DNA of 64,000 nucleotides from positions 451,814 to 515,813 of the forward strand of contig NMRA01000124.1 in the NCBI GenBank assembly GCA_002633005.1, written 5' to 3'. The DNA is from Phoronis australis. Lineage: Eukaryota; Phoronida; Phoronidae. Under the pieces are notes generated by a model. It was not told the origin of the DNA. It was given only the letters and a program-made list of their open reading frames with translations, and searched no databases. This document shows positions 1-13,400 of the stretch, piece after piece. Position 1 is the stretch's first letter; each line of letters opens with the position of its first letter. Position numbers and translations under genes: made by a program.

Positions 1-646
1 TTGTCACTCAGGATAGTCGATATACAACCGTAACTTATCATAGGGATCTCCCAAGCTGCTGCTAACAGGGCTCCAGGCTCACAAATGGCGTCGCACGCTG
101 GCCCTGAAAATAAAAGTAAAATAATTTAAACTTCTTCTTTAACCCAAACGCACTTTCCGTAAATCTAATTACCAGTAATCAAGAAAGAATTGTGCCATTA
201 ATATTAAGTATCCTCACAAAAACACTGGATCAACGAAAAATATACGTAAAACTATAAACGTTCTTCTTTTTTATAGAAACGCCTTTAATTTAATTGAATT
301 CGCAGTTAAGAAGGTTATCGTTAGGTCTAGACTACTTACCGATGAGCGCATCTGCACCTTTCTTTGACCAAATGTCGACAATATGTTTCAGGCCTGTACT
401 AGCGTCGCACTGTGTGTCCCGCCACACGAAGTCTACCGTGTGATTATCTCTTCGCAGCATAGTGAAAGTGGGATCCTCGTTTATTCTGTCCATGGCTATC
501 AAGGCCGCACTGACCGATGTTCGACCAATGGGCCATGGTCCAGTGGTTGGAATAAGGACACCCAGTCGAAATTTTCTCGCCTCTGTGGCGTAAACGTATA
601 GAATCAATTGGAAAACGAGAGTTTTGAGTAATGGGACACGTTCCAT
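1..646 (-). CDS. Receptor guanylate cyclase / natriuretic-peptide-receptor-like protein, N-terminal two exons (partial)
   Basis: The first coding exon is 340-646. It opens with a start codon at 644-646, a hydrophobic signal peptide of about 23 residues, then a periplasmic-binding-protein-like (ANF receptor) domain beginning FRLGVLIPTTGPWPIGRTS. It ends at a good donor (GTAAGT). The second exon starts at 103 after a TTTTCAG acceptor, continues in frame as GPACDAICEPGALLAAAWEI and is cut by the window edge. The IGPAC...CEP motif, the upstream CDASTGL cysteine and the IPMISYGC strand are typical of extracellular domains of membrane guanylate cyclases and natriuretic peptide receptors. There is one N-glycosylation sequon (NHT). 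The kinase-homology and cyclase domains would lie beyond the left edge, so the catalytic assignment is inferred from family only; a GABA-B-like or other ANF-receptor protein is less likely. Confidence 0.75.
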
Positions 647-1854
647 TATGCAAACGTGCAGGTATAGCTGAATCCATGTGTTGGGAGTTTTGTCTCACTA
701 TCTTTATGTACGGAATCTTTGGGGAATAGACATCCCGCTAAATCACGTTTTGCCATCACTAAGTATGCAAACATCTCCGGAATAAACTTCACAACAGGCC
801 AATTAATGTCAGCGTGATTACTTAATTGGTTACGAAAGAAGTATTTACATTGTTGACGCCTTGTAACCACAACAACGCGTTAGTCATGACCATTCTGTTG
901 TAATTCTTGTGTCAAACTTGACATACTAATTAATCCATGTTGAGCCCGATTCACGTTAGATGGGGTAAATTAGACACCTCTAGAGTCTTCAGCAGGAATC
1001 AACAAAGCGCTAACGCAAGCTTCATGACCACCTGGATCTAATTAGGAGAAACAGAAATCTTCATATTTTAGGTAAAGTTTCCCAGCAAACATTCAACATC
1101 ATTTATATATTTTGATTTTTATTGCAGCACCACGTGGGACAAATTGTCAATGTATATAACGTTTGGCGGGTTTAAGCCCGCCCTCGGCCGAGAACAAGAA
1201 TAAAATAAAATGGCAGCCGAAAATTCTGTTTTGGTGGTTACACGAGCATTTCCTTCGAAAATTGCAAATCTCCCCACTCCTTTGCGACATCTAGATCCGT
1301 CAGTGACAGTAGACGAAAGGCGATTACACCAAGTTAAGTGCACCCATGTCAGAATATTCGAAGGTGCAATAAAACCACATTCTGTAAAAATACTTTGATT
1401 TTGCAGCTCACCACTTAAATTAAAGGTATTTAATGGGCTTGGTAAGACTTTAATAACATGTCGTTACTGCATGATCGCATTAGATTATACTCGACTAGAA
1501 GTTTTGACGCGGCTGGTCATCGTACATGTATACAAGCCGGTTTGACTACACCGGTTGGTCAGTTTATTGTCCGAGCTCGGCGTCATCCCAAACCAGTTTT
1601 TAAAGAGGGATGTATGTCTAAACCTGAAGGTAACCAGGAAGCTGAGGGGTGTCTCATAAAACTTTTTTGTCTTATCTTAGCTCGAAATCGGACTAACTTA
1701 GAAGCAAAATGTCTTAACCCCGTTCCATGAAATTCTAAAGATCGAAACTAAGGCCGAAATCAATCTAAGCCAAGACCCAAAGTTAGCCTGCCACGAAGTA
1801 TAATTAAGACTGGTCTAAATGACAATTGTTTTTACTACTATCACTGTAATATGT
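647..1854. other. Upstream flank of the guanylate-cyclase-like gene; no gene seen
   Basis: This is AT-rich sequence with only short open frames that show no domain pattern and are not supported by splice-site context. It contains the presumed 5' UTR and promoter of the gene to its left, but I see no convincing core-promoter motif. From about 1855 the sequence begins to align with the region starting near 46555. Confidence 0.4.
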
Positions 1855-3298
1855 TGAAGAACGAAATTTGAGGAACGTGGCCTTGCCTTCCTTTATACAA
1901 ACAGTCCCTTTATTCGATCAGACGAGTTTGGAATGCATGGACTGATAGATCAGTAGCCACACCTCTTTCTCCACCACCCTTCTTTATTTTCAGTTGAGAA
2001 CTACAAAAAGTCTGGAGACATTGTTTTTCTTTATTTTGTCTTCATATGAGCACTTCGTGTTCTTTAACTGTTTATTTCAATTCAAGACGGTACTGTACAA
2101 GTATATTTGTATACACCCAGTTTACGGAGCAAAAAACCCTTTGTGTAAACTCAATTCGATAACATGATAATTATTAAGTAATACTAAATGTCCTTGTTTC
2201 ATAAAAATTAGAGGGACATGATCAGTGCGATATTTTTCTGAGATCAGCCTCCGACACTTATCTCAAGTTCGCTCAAAACTGGAAGAGACAGTGTCAAAAC
2301 TGGCTTCGATTTCGAGTACAAAGGTTAGACACCAGATCCGGACAGATTGTTCTAAAACCCCTCGATCGACCCCCACACACCCAAGACCCCCTCGACCCGC
2401 GGCCCACAAATCCCTTGAGCCAGTCTACATATAAGGTCGAATCGATCTGAACAAAGAACAAGCGCTGTTTTGCAAGACCAACGAGTCGGGTCGCGAGCTC
2501 AGCTGACTTTTCCCTTTTTTTTGCTATTAAAAGAGTCAGTTCGGCAAGTTTGAAAGCCAAGAACAGAAAAAATAACGCGACCAAATAAAAACAAAGACCT
2601 TCCATTGTTCAAATGTCGTTCCGGCAGAGTGTAATTGTCTCGTCTGCTCTTCAGCAGTGAATGACAGATTCAAGCTTTTTTTCGGGAGTGGGAGGAACAA
2701 ACAATTATGTAATTTCCTCTGTAAAAACAGTTTAAAAAAACAAAGAGTTAACTAAAAAGTATCTCGGCATTACACGGAACATATTGTAAACGAGTATAAA
2801 ACAGAAAACAAATAATATTAACGTGAAATTATGTGCATTCACGTTAACATACTCTCCCTTAAAGTTTAGTAGAACAGTGCCATCGGTTAGCCGTTCATGG
2901 AACTATTTCCGTGACAATTACATGTAGCTATTTCAGCTAATGTTCTTACGTCACTTTTTGTTTTTAACCACCACTTGAGCCAGAGCAGACTCGCGTGCAG
3001 GTAATATCTTATGGGAAACTCATTCAGCGAACATTCAAGAATAACCCCAGAAAAGTGTCTTTGGGCGTAATACCGATAATGTCCTGTTACGAGCCGGTTT
3101 TACTAAAGATCGTTGTTAACACTTTCGTATGCACATCATTTCGAACGCAACGCCGCGTTTTTTAACAAACGCAAAGCGTCACAACTCAATTGAGGCGGCT
3201 CTACGAGCCACGTTGATGAACAACTTACAGGTGCAAAAGTTAAGATGAGTAACGACGGCCATTGATACAGGTAAGACCTTTGATAGACCTTTGATAAA

Positions 3299-4016
3299 CA
3301 AAGGTATTAGAAAAATGGGAAAATACTTATGGTTTTGCAAGATTAATGACCAAATGGAATTTACGTTGCCAAACTTTTGTTTTTTGTACTTCAAACGTTA
3401 AACTCACATGGTTTCAAATGAGAAGTGTACACAGAATTTTAGCACAAATAACTTTTTAATGCGAATTGCTATTTCTCCTACTGACCGATATACCTTTTGT
3501 AGGAATGAACCTGAAAGTTTAGAACATTTATTTTGGGGTTTGCTTTTTTGTTAAGTCTTGTTGGCAAAGAATAGCTGAATATTATATTTACGCAAACAAC
3601 GTCAATATATCGATAGATTTTCAAGCTGTTCAATTTGGTAAAAATGGAAAAGAGAATGGTCTGTTGAATCTTATCATTCTTTTGGCCAAAAAGCATATAT
3701 ACTGTAGAAAGCTAAAAATGGACCATCCATCTATAACACTTTTCAAAAAAGAATTAGAAATGTATACCAAATTCGAAAAATATAATTATTGTAAAATGGA
3801 TTAGGAGACCTATTATTACAAAGACGGTCTGTTTTTACTCTTTAAAAAGTAATACAGATGGGAATGACTACACTTGGCTTTTTGGTTTGTGAAACTGATT
3901 TTTCGGTGAAATGTGGGCGTTTGCGTGTGATGTGTCATTGAGGATTTCTTCTGTCTTTTTGCAGTGTTGATATTATTTTTGCAATAAATGATAAGAACCA
4001 CATAATTAAATAAAAA
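3299..4016 (+). mobile_element. 5'-truncated LINE insertion with target-site duplication
   Basis: The insert is bounded by the direct repeat AGACCTTTGATAAA (3285-3298 and 4017-4030). The paralogous locus near 47820 has the single, uninterrupted target (ACCTTTGATAAAACGAG). Its plus-strand coding remnant reads, with frameshifts, the C-terminal end of a non-LTR retrotransposon ORF2: CTFC-like RYTFCRNEPESLEHLFW at about 3490-3540, then KKELEMYTKFEKYN before a stop near 3803. An A/T-rich tail with AATAAA follows. Terminal truncation, tail and target duplication are the hallmarks of target-primed reverse transcription. The clade is probably L1/Tx1-like judging from the C-x2-C...H zinc motif. Confidence 0.85.
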
Positions 4017-4957
4017 AGACCTTTGATAAAGCGAATTCTAATACTATTTATTTGTTTTTAACATCACTTAACATTTTTATATTTTAAAGAGTGATATATA
4101 TGTATATATACATGTACATTTATTTAAAAATACACAAAACCTACAAGGAAATTAATGACAAAAACAGAAATTGCAAAGCATTATGTCTGGGTTGTAGACA
4201 GTACATAGATGAAAGTAGTATACACAGAACTATATATATATAAGTAGTGTCTAATATAAGTATTCGAATACTTGGACATGCTATTACAAACACATTAAAC
4301 AAAAACATGTAAAGACATGGAAATCCCGTCATAATTACTTTCAATATACTCTGTATTTGCATGTCATTGGGATTTTCTCATGTCAAATGTTTACTGAATT
4401 TAAGTCACGTTCTTGAGGAAATAAAATTAGCGATTAACTGAAAAGGCTAGACTTCGACAACTCGAAAAAGATACAAAAATGAAACTAAAAATGGCAAGTG
4501 CAACAAAGAGTCATATGAATTTACCCTCTCTTCTTAAAGTTTAATCTAGGAACATGTTTTGTTGAGAGGTTGACCTGACATTTTACGGTTAGGCTCTATC
4601 TCGCACCTCCCTGGGATTTTTATTCACTAGTTTACTTGCAACTTTCTACGCGAGATTTTTTAATATCGAAGTAAACTCTCAACTCTGTTGTCTAACCGAA
4701 TGCGGAAGTGTGGTGTGTGAAAACTCGCTACACGTGCATGTCTTGCATATCTGCAAATTTTGTTCATACAGTCACTGGCATAGTGGAAAAGCCATTAATC
4801 TCATTTAGCCAGCCAGGTAGCTGTATGAAGACTATCGTCAAAATACAGCTAGGTACCGCTGTGTCTTAATCTTCCATAGACCCCAAAATTGCACAGATCG
4901 AGGGTAATTATGCTCGTCACCTCGCCCTGAAACTTGGCAACATGTAAAGCTAAAAAC

Positions 4958-5495
4958 TGGACAGGGTGCATTCAAAATCTGGGAATCAACCGACACTCAC
5001 CTTGCCCGTTACAGCCGTTTAAGTTAAAAACAATCTAATCAACGTCATTTTCTTGCGTAATCCTCCGCCTTTTCTAACAAAGAAAGTTATGTCGTCATTT
5101 CGAAAACAGTACGCTCGTGACACGCACACGTGCCATTTCCTAAATTTTTGCGACAGCTCTCGGGAGGTGACGAGAGCTTGGCAACAGCAAAATTTCTTCT
5201 GAAAGTCGGTTTGCTGGTATCAAAATTCTAAAAACTTATAATTAAGTGAAACCAGTTCCGATAATTTGTTGTGACGTGTACGCAACATCGTGAAACAACA
5301 ACAGTTGATTGAAGAATCGGCGAAAAAGAAACTAGCTAATAGGTGACACAATATTCCATGGCGCCGAAAGTCGCCGCAGAAGATCGCCACAAATTCAGCA
5401 TCAGATTAACGGTAGAACGCCATTTTTTCCAAAACCAGGGAATAATTTTATTTACTCAAATAAATGTGTAGTTTTTAACGACACTAATTTTGTGT
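4958..5495. repeat. Dispersed repeat family 1, copy 1
   Basis: About 540 bp that recurs in the same orientation at 12392-12922. Shared landmarks are GGGAATCAACCGACACTCAC near the left end and GTAGTTTTTAAxGACACTAA at the right end. The paralogous position in the duplicated region (about 48290) lacks it, so it inserted after or was lost since the duplication. No coding sequence or clear terminal inverted repeat was found. Confidence 0.75.
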
Positions 5496-5994
5496 CATAT
5501 TTTAACTGGTCAGTTTTTTACCCACATCAGCGCAAAGCTGTACATTTAGTATGCAGCGACAAACAAACAAGTAGCCAGCAAACCAATTTAATCAAGACCT
5601 TTACAATTTTAAAATCTCGAGCGACTTAATACGCTCCAAAGCATCAGGGCTACCTGAATTTTGCTACAAATATAAATTCATGAAAAACACAGTCGTGTCT
5701 ATTTTTGAGATCTTATCCATCTTACCTAAACAGTAAAAGTTTTGAGAAGAAATGTTACTGTCCTGACAAAACTGGCTCACATTATTCAAGAAAACATACG
5801 AGCATATGTTCAATCAAGAATACAAATTTTGTTCCATGCACGTCAGTGGTGGTACCTAACAAACAGACACCATTGTAGTACTGTATTATTTTCCTGATAT
5901 ATTCACTTAATCACCGAAGAGCAAAATGTACGTCTCCAAAAGACGTTACAATCATAAAAAGAATGCTATATTAGATACGCATGCATCCCCATTA

Positions 5995-6000
5995 TTTATT
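5995..6000 (-). promoter_or_regulatory. Possible poly(A) signal for mGluR-A
   Basis: On the minus strand this reads AATAAA, about 530 bp past the mGluR-A stop codon. The hexamer is common in AT-rich DNA, so this is only a candidate. Confidence 0.25.
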
Positions 6001-6094
6001 TTAGAAAGCTGGGCCGGGGGCACTTGTTAAAACAATACATCACGAAATAATACGTTAAGATTAAGACGCATCCTAAGCACTGCGGCAAGATAAA

Positions 6095-6277
6095 CTGGGC
6101 CCAGTTACATAAAACTCCGCCCTTTGCTGAGTTGCATAAAGCTTCAAAAGTTATCCGCTGGATAAGTTTGATTGTTGCATGACGTCGGGTGCATCGTTTA
6201 ACAATAACAGCGTGACGAATGATAATGCGACGTCATTGTTGCTATACAGCGTATAACTTTTATGCAACTGAGCTCAG
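6095..6277. mobile_element. Short inverted-repeat element (MITE), copy 1
   Basis: The ends carry inverted copies of a motif containing AGTTGCATAAA. The interior includes TGACGT(C/T) motifs and TTGTTGCTATAC. An inverted second copy lies at 38351-38505 with strong similarity across its whole length. The equivalent place in the mGluR-B flank (about 48855) has no such element. It is non-coding, and the superfamily is undetermined because I cannot see a clean target duplication. Confidence 0.75.
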
Positions 6278-6533
6278 TTATCACAAACTTTGATGTAGCA
6301 GACAAAATAGTTTTCTGGTTCATTGGAGATTATAATCCTGTGTCAGAATTTATCCGAAACAATGATGGCGGTCTCGTCACTTCCAGTTCTGCCTTTGACG
6401 TCTTCTGGATGACAGAAATTTTTACATACACTGATACGTCAAATTACAATGTATTTTGTGACGTCAATGAAAACAGAGAACGCAACTACACTACCAGTCA
6501 ACAGGGGGCTTGGACGACCCATTTCATTCAGCA

Positions 6534-7434
6534 TTACACATCACTCGTCTGAACTGCATTCAAATCTAGATCAGTGCCATTTGATTTCAAATATTCTTGA
6601 AATTCGTAAACGCTGTCCTCTTCTCTGTCTAAAGCATGGCCACCTTGGTACGAAAGTTGGTCGTCTTCTGCAGCTGGAGTTGATCTGCCAGAGGAAGTAC
6701 TGCATTGATGACCAGTAACAGCCTGCGTAATATTTAGTTGTCTCTGTGTCAGAATGTCTACGGAGTCAGGCAACGAATTTGAGTAACGGTCGTTGCTAAC
6801 ATTATCTATTTGTATATCTTTAACGCGCAAGTTTCTTTCATTCTTTGGACACTGAATTTGATTATTGTCTCCAATAGAAACAAACGATGGAGTGCTGCAC
6901 GACGAACGTATTTGCGGTGATGCAAGAATAGATGAGGCCTCGCCTTGATCGTCAGCGAAACAAGGCATTGGGGAAGCAATCACTCGTTTGGCCTCATCAG
7001 ATTCGTTAGGCTCAAACATAGGTAGAAGGGGTGTCATGTCGCCATCGAAGGGGTTTTCCTTCATCTGTTTACTGTGTCGGTCTAAACGTTGGTCTTTACT
7101 AGAAGATTCGTTTGAAGACGACTGGCGATTTTTGTCATAATTAATAAGAAAAAAATCTTCACTTGTTTTACTATTTAAACTCGTTTCGCTTCCCAGTGCA
7201 TTTCTACTCAAGTCGAGGCTACAGTTACTGCCTGCGCTCCCATCCGGTCGATTGCTTCGCCTTCGAGATGATGGCAGCAGAAATTTGATCAAATCTTGAT
7301 CAGTTTGAACAGCAAAGTTACGCTTATTTTGAGGTGTCAGGTTACTTGACATACACCCCGTAACGTCATCGTTTCGGGCGTCGGCCCATTTACAACGGCG
7401 ACCGGAAGCACAGAAATCTGCCGTATTGCTGGAT
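6534..7434 (-). CDS. mGluR-A exon 8: cytoplasmic tail and stop
   Basis: Acceptor TTTTCAG precedes 7434 and the stop codon is 6534-6536. The tail is Ser/Thr- and Asp-rich, conserved with mGluR-B in blocks (SGRRCKWAD, NLTPQNKR, NALGSETSL, SNSLPDSVD, EDSVYEFQEYLKSNG, DLNAVQTSDV). Compared with mGluR-B it lacks a 27-residue stretch after KWAD and a second run of about 13 residues near MFEPNESDEAKR, both in frame. Confidence 0.93.
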
Positions 7435-10400
7435 CTGAAAAAGGCGACATAGGCTAGAGGATGATTCATCAACTAAAGGTTTTATGGTACAAAACTGAAA
7501 ATGTCCTAGTGAGCAACACGAACTTTACACGCCTATTAAACAAGTGTTTCCAAGATTGAAAAGGAGGTTTATCGTGGAGTCTCTATTGTTTAATGTGTTT
7601 CAGGTTTTCCTCATCATTTGTGTTAATTAACTATAGCAAGGACACACAACAATTTCAAGAACTACAGTTTTTCTCAACAAGGACTCTGACTCCTACTTTT
7701 AACCACACTTTCCATATTTTGACAATGTGTGACCATTCACAAGCAGTTTGCAACCACCAAACTACGTTAAATAGATGAACAACTTTCATCTGCGAGCAGC
7801 GACCGTGTATGCAACCTGTGAGCAGATACGTGCCCTACTGGGAGTCACGAACGTTTATGGCGTAACCGTCTGTCACTGCTTGTATTATTTAAGGACTGGA
7901 GAAGAAAAGACGTATTTTAAAAGATTTGAATATTTAAAGAAATTGATACAGCAAATCAAGTTAATATAAGAAATGTGTTAATAGGTGTCCATTTGCACCT
8001 GCCACGGTAGCTAATCAGATCAGACTTTACATAAACAGCAGTTGAACATGGCCCTGTCAATCAGTAGAGCTGGGAAGCAGAGTTATGTCCTCGCATAATA
8101 TCCATATTGGCAAGGATCACTGATAATGTTTCCTGTAAAGATTAGTTATATTGTAAAACTGGAACTGATTTGAAACACCACGTCCAGTTGACGTCCACAC
8201 GGTCCTTGTGAAGTTGAGACGTAGTGAGCATATTTTGCTCACACTGACAGGAATATCGTATTTGATCGGTTTACTCGAAATCGAAATCGAAAATATTTTT
8301 AACATTTTCCTTTCCACGTTCGTATGAACTCAAGACAAAAGAGTGTCTATTATTCTGCGCTCGAGTATACTATGGTTTACGTGGATGACTGTGTAATGCT
8401 ATTTTGCACTTGATGACCCCAGCATTAAAGGTGTAAGTTCGAGTCTGAACTCGAAATCTCGAATTTTTACTAGAGTTTGTAGCTCGCAGCTAGGGGTCAT
8501 CAAGTGCAAATTTGGACAACATACTCGATTGCGTAATTCATGATATCCTCCAGCATAGAAGAACAAATAGTTATTGTGATAGTGGTATGTTTTATATATT
8601 TTAGAAATAATTAGAGCATGTAAAAAGTTAGTGTTTAGGGGATAAGAACCAGTGTGCGGGAGTATCACCGATATGCCATTGTTCAGTGCTGATAAATTAG
8701 GGTGCTGTTTTTAATACTAATGTCAAAAAGGAGATGGGTTGGTAACTGGTTTACACTCTTTCTATATTCGGTTAAATAGAGATATTGAGCCTGACCTGCT
8801 TTTGACTGTATTCTAGTTTCTGCAGTGTACCGGAAAGGTTGTGGATCTAAGCTTGTGTTTGCCATGTTAGGTGAGATTTGCAATTTGTCTACTTTCGATT
8901 GTATGAGCAACTTATCACTACTGTATATAAATTCGGGTGCAGTCTGTTGTGCTCTCTAGATTTTATCACGAAATGCAATCGGTTTCGGATGACTTTGACT
9001 GTAAGGGTGTGGTACGGCGGCCATGTTGTTTCCGTTTGGGTGAGGCCCTATTTTGATGAAGACTTCAGCTAGTATTGTTTACTTTAACATTATTACGGAG
9101 ATCCACAATTGACGCTTAAGTATTACGGACCATTTTATAATTCAGTTAAGTGAGAATCTTTAATCTAAAGACAGCCGGGGAGAATCTGACCACATTGATT
9201 TTGTAGGTGTTACTTTATTGTTTATCTGCGTATGTTTACCTAGAATTTGTAAAATGCTTAGTAATATAGATGGATTGCTAATCAAGTGTTTTTCTGGACA
9301 AATAATTTTGCAAACGTGTGTAAATCCTAAACTGTGCGTTTCAACCTGGCTCTAGCTATTCTATTGTAAATATTGTTTTATTGTTATAGGGTTGAAGTTT
9401 GCGAATAAATAATTTGGAAAAACTACTAGCAATTTATGTCGAGCCCCGTTACCTTACCGTAAGATCATATTGAATGAAATGGGGAATTCCAAATAAATTT
9501 TCGATTTCGAGTAAATTGATTATATCCCTTGCCCTGGCACCACTCTGCATGTTACGTTACATTATTCTAAGTGAAAAAGACAATTCCAGGTCGTAAAAGT
9601 CACCGCGTAATCAAAAGTTAATAAGAAGATGATCAAACACAAAAAGATTCCGCATATGGCACGTCTTTGTGTGGTCTTGAAGATTTAGAGTCTTATAAAG
9701 GAGCAAAAAGAAAAGAAAAGAACACAATTTGAACCTAAGAAAAATGTTTCACTGATTGTCCCCGTAGGTCAAAATACACGTCACCAACACATAAACATTC
9801 AAAGAGGTTTTGATATATCATGAATCTCCAAACCCATCGAGGTATTCCTTTCCCTTTGGGTTCAGTTCTTATCCTCGTAAAGCAATTAAACTTTTGGAAC
9901 AAAATCAACTAACAATGCTGCGAAAAAATACATGTATAGTTAAATCGTTTGTCAATTGCGAAATGATGTTTGGAAACCTGATAAATAGCCAAACAGCCAA
10001 ACAGTCATGACAAGGAATATCAGCACGTCTTTAAATAGTGTGCATGCAAAATTAAATTTACGTCAAGTGAAACAAAGTCACCGAAACTTGCATCAATCCT
10101 TACCTTTCGAAGCTGTCTACACTTTTATCTTTGTTCTTTTTAGAACCAAAATGACATCTAATATATTTAGAGGTTTTGAAGGCAGATCTCCGGTTCTTCT
10201 CTGGTCTCCAAATTATGATATACACCTTGGGCCAGAATAGTAGCACCAGAGCAACAGTGGCACTGATACTGATAGCTATGCACAAAGAAAAGACTTTAGA
10301 GTCGCTTCCGAAGTATATGGGAACGCACGAGATCCATATCACACAAGTTGTGTACATGCTGAAACCAATAAATTTGGCTTCGTTAAAGTTTTCTGGTAAG

Positions 10401-13400
10401 TTTCTTGTTTTTATAGCATAGAATGTACATATTAGAATTAGCAGGCAGTTAAATCCCAGCGGTATGGCGAGTCCATAAATGTCAGTGATGCAGACCAATT
10501 TAACCGACTTTCCTTTGATCTTCAAAATGGAGTCTGCTGGCTGATATTTTAGTATTGCGAAGAGCAAAATGCACTCAACCCCAATTATAATAAATGTTAT
10601 TATCATTTGCGCCGAAGCACTCAGGAAGCGGGGTGTATGAGCCAATTTTTTCTTTTTACTTCTGGATAATATGCGCGAGATTCTGTTCGTCTTCGTTGCC
10701 AGTGAGCCGTAGATCATTGCAAATGCCAACACCGGTGAAATGCAGTTGAGGTGGCACATGAGTTTTGAAGGCTTTGCAATCATCGGAAACGTTGTCAGGT
10801 AGGCGATGGCAATGCCGAGCAGGATAATATAGCTGAGTTCTCTTGTGGAGCTTTTAACCACTGGTGTATCGTTGTTGGTAATAAAGATGTAGGCGGTAAA
10901 TGCCGTCAGTAGGAGGCCGATAACAGAGATGGAGACGGCTATAACAGCCTCAGGATCCGTCCAAGTCAGGTATTCAATTGTTATGGGTGCACAGGCTAAA
11001 ATGGTCAAATTCTACTATTAGAACAGGGAAACTGGGGAAATTTTCGTCAAAACTGTTTACCTTTTCGATCAACTGAAAACTTGGGTTTTACTGAAGTAAT
11101 TTGCGTGTTGTGTATTTGATCGCCATTGCGGTTTTAAAATGGCACCTGACTCGTTAAAAAGGCAATCAATTCCAGAAATCACGCAATTTCCATTTTTTGT
11201 GTTTGATGTTAAACAATCTGTCTACTGTATTTTCATACAATAGCACGCTAACACAGACGTTAATCCTGCAGCACTTCGTAGATCACAGAATATACATTCG
11301 CAACTCCGATATATCCTGATGAAATCTCCAGTGGAGGCGTAACTTACTTCATGAAGTAATCTCGGCTTCCGGTTAGAGTATTTGGATGAGAATTTCTGGT
11401 ATCTATTTTACTGCCTTACAGGATGAAACAAAACTTTTCAGCATTGGAAAAAAATTCAACGCAAAGGTCTCAGTTTCGTGAAATTCTTGGTGCGGTGAGT
11501 ATTTTTGGCAATAGTTCAGGAAGTGAAATTTCAAAAATTTAAACTCTATCAACAACAATCATGGTCAGCAGACGGACATGCCAAGGCAAAGGGGCCAATT
11601 CGACAGGCCACTAATGAATAAGGATGCGGCTAGTGAGCAAGACCAAAGATGTCGCGTATTGAGGTTGTACAGATAATTGTAGGGTTTCCGGCCCACGTAC
11701 CCCAGTCTATGAGGCATCCGAATGCTAGCATACTAGCCCATTATTCCGTGAATGTCCGGGTGATTAATACACCGAGTCCTTTAAACCAGGGCCCGCAATC
11801 AACAAGCTCTGGGGTTGATGGGCTTCATGCAAGGTTTTTGAAGCGTTTGGCGCGCTACACTGTTCCTATTCTCTGGTTTTGTACACCTTGTGAAGGAAAC
11901 AGCTGAGTACGTGGCTTTCCCAAGACCACAACCAGCCAAAACTAAAGAGCGCCACAACACGCAAGCCGGACTCTGAGTCCATTGAGAACCGAATCGGATT
12001 CATTTTAAATCTCAGCTCAAACAACCGCACTTATACTCACCAGATTGATTATCATTTGGCCACCAGCCTTTTTGGCATGACTGGCATGTCTCTTCGTCTA
12101 GAAGTATTTCATTTTTGCTGCAATTATGACAATCCCAACAACAGCGGATTCCACCGGGATTACTTTTATACTAAAATAGAAATAAAAGATAAAGCTATAT
12201 TAAGTCTTAGCCCGTTTTGACATGGCGGAAATTCGATTAAATTTCCTAGTCAGAGCCGAAGACCATATAGTGATGTTAAAAAATGCGTGATTTCAAATTT
12301 CAAGGGGCGTGATTTCTCAGTTTTTATGTAAAATCTTTTATTGTTGAATTCATGAACAATTCACATCAGTTTTGTAAATTAGTCTCGCAGAGGTAAGGAC
12401 CGACGGGGTGCATGCGTAATTTGGGAATCAACCGACACTCACCTTGTCCGTTACATCCGTTTAATGTAAAAAAACAATCAAATGAACGTCATTTTTACGT
12501 AATTATCCGCCTTTTGCAACAAAAATTTTTTTGTTGTTTTGTAAACAGTGCGCTCGTGATACGCGCGCGCGCACACGCCTTTTCCTAAAACTTCATCGAT
12601 ATCTCTCGCAAGATGATGACAGCTTCACAGCAGCAAATTTTTTTCTGAAATTGGGTTTTGCTGGTATTAACGAAATGAAACCAGTTCCCATAATTTGTTG
12701 TGGCATGTACGTAACCTCGTAGAAGAGAACAGTTGATTGAAAAATCGTCGAAATAGGCCAATAGGATACGCGACATTTCATGACGCCGAAAACCGACGCG
12801 AAAGAGCGCACACCGATCTTAGCAGCAGGAAAACAGTAGAACGCCTATTTTCTCAACACTGATAAATAATTTAGTGTAGCCTACTCAATAAGAGTGTAGT
12901 TTTTAATGACACTAATTTTGGCGCCGACAGGCCCGAATTAAGAGAATATAAGCGATGGAAGCCGGGGGGAGTGAAATTAAGCCTACGGACTAACGTCACC
13001 CAGGCCATATTGAGCCGACGGACCGAGGTCATCAAGGCCAGTACGAAACTGCCCAACCTAACTCTGCGTCCGCAAAAACCGGACTGCGAAAAAAGAACAC
13101 TTCGAATCTAAATAGATGCCAGTGCACTACCTGGGACAAAGATGGTACCGAAATGGGCGCAAGGAAGGTCTGCAGTGGAACGAGGGAGAGGTACAGTTGT
13201 AGTTCGTGTGAACTTTGTATTTTATATAATACATACTTACATTGTTCTGGGCAATTGATGCACTGTGATTGCGCATCGTATGAAAAGGAATTCATAAATT
13301 AATTGGCACTCTGCAAAGTATTGAATATACCATTTCAATGTTTCGCGGTCAAATTGCGCAGACTTTAGTGAGTTCATTTAACTAAACACATTTGGTCTAT

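Larger units (their letters stand above)
1855..6090. repeat. 3' flank of mGluR-A, left copy of the segmental duplication
   Basis: This stretch aligns in order with about 46555-48860. For example, the segment around 1870 (GAGGAACGTGGCCTTGCC) matches the one near 46570. The segment around 4430-4490 matches one near 47960-48020, and 5560-6090 matches 48305-48860. Interruptions in this copy are the LINE insertion at 3299-4016 and a 4800-5550 block containing a dispersed repeat. No gene is visible in it; an open frame at 2294-2605 is not conserved in the other copy. Confidence 0.7.

Noticed and set aside
2294-2605. 103-residue minus-strand frame with a hydrophobic N-terminus
   Set aside because: Not preserved in the duplicated copy near 47.1 kb, no domain, no splice context.
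10176-10421. Plus-strand frame across mGluR-A exon 7 (also at 58296-58541)
   Set aside because: Conserved between copies only because it is antisense to the seven-helix exon.
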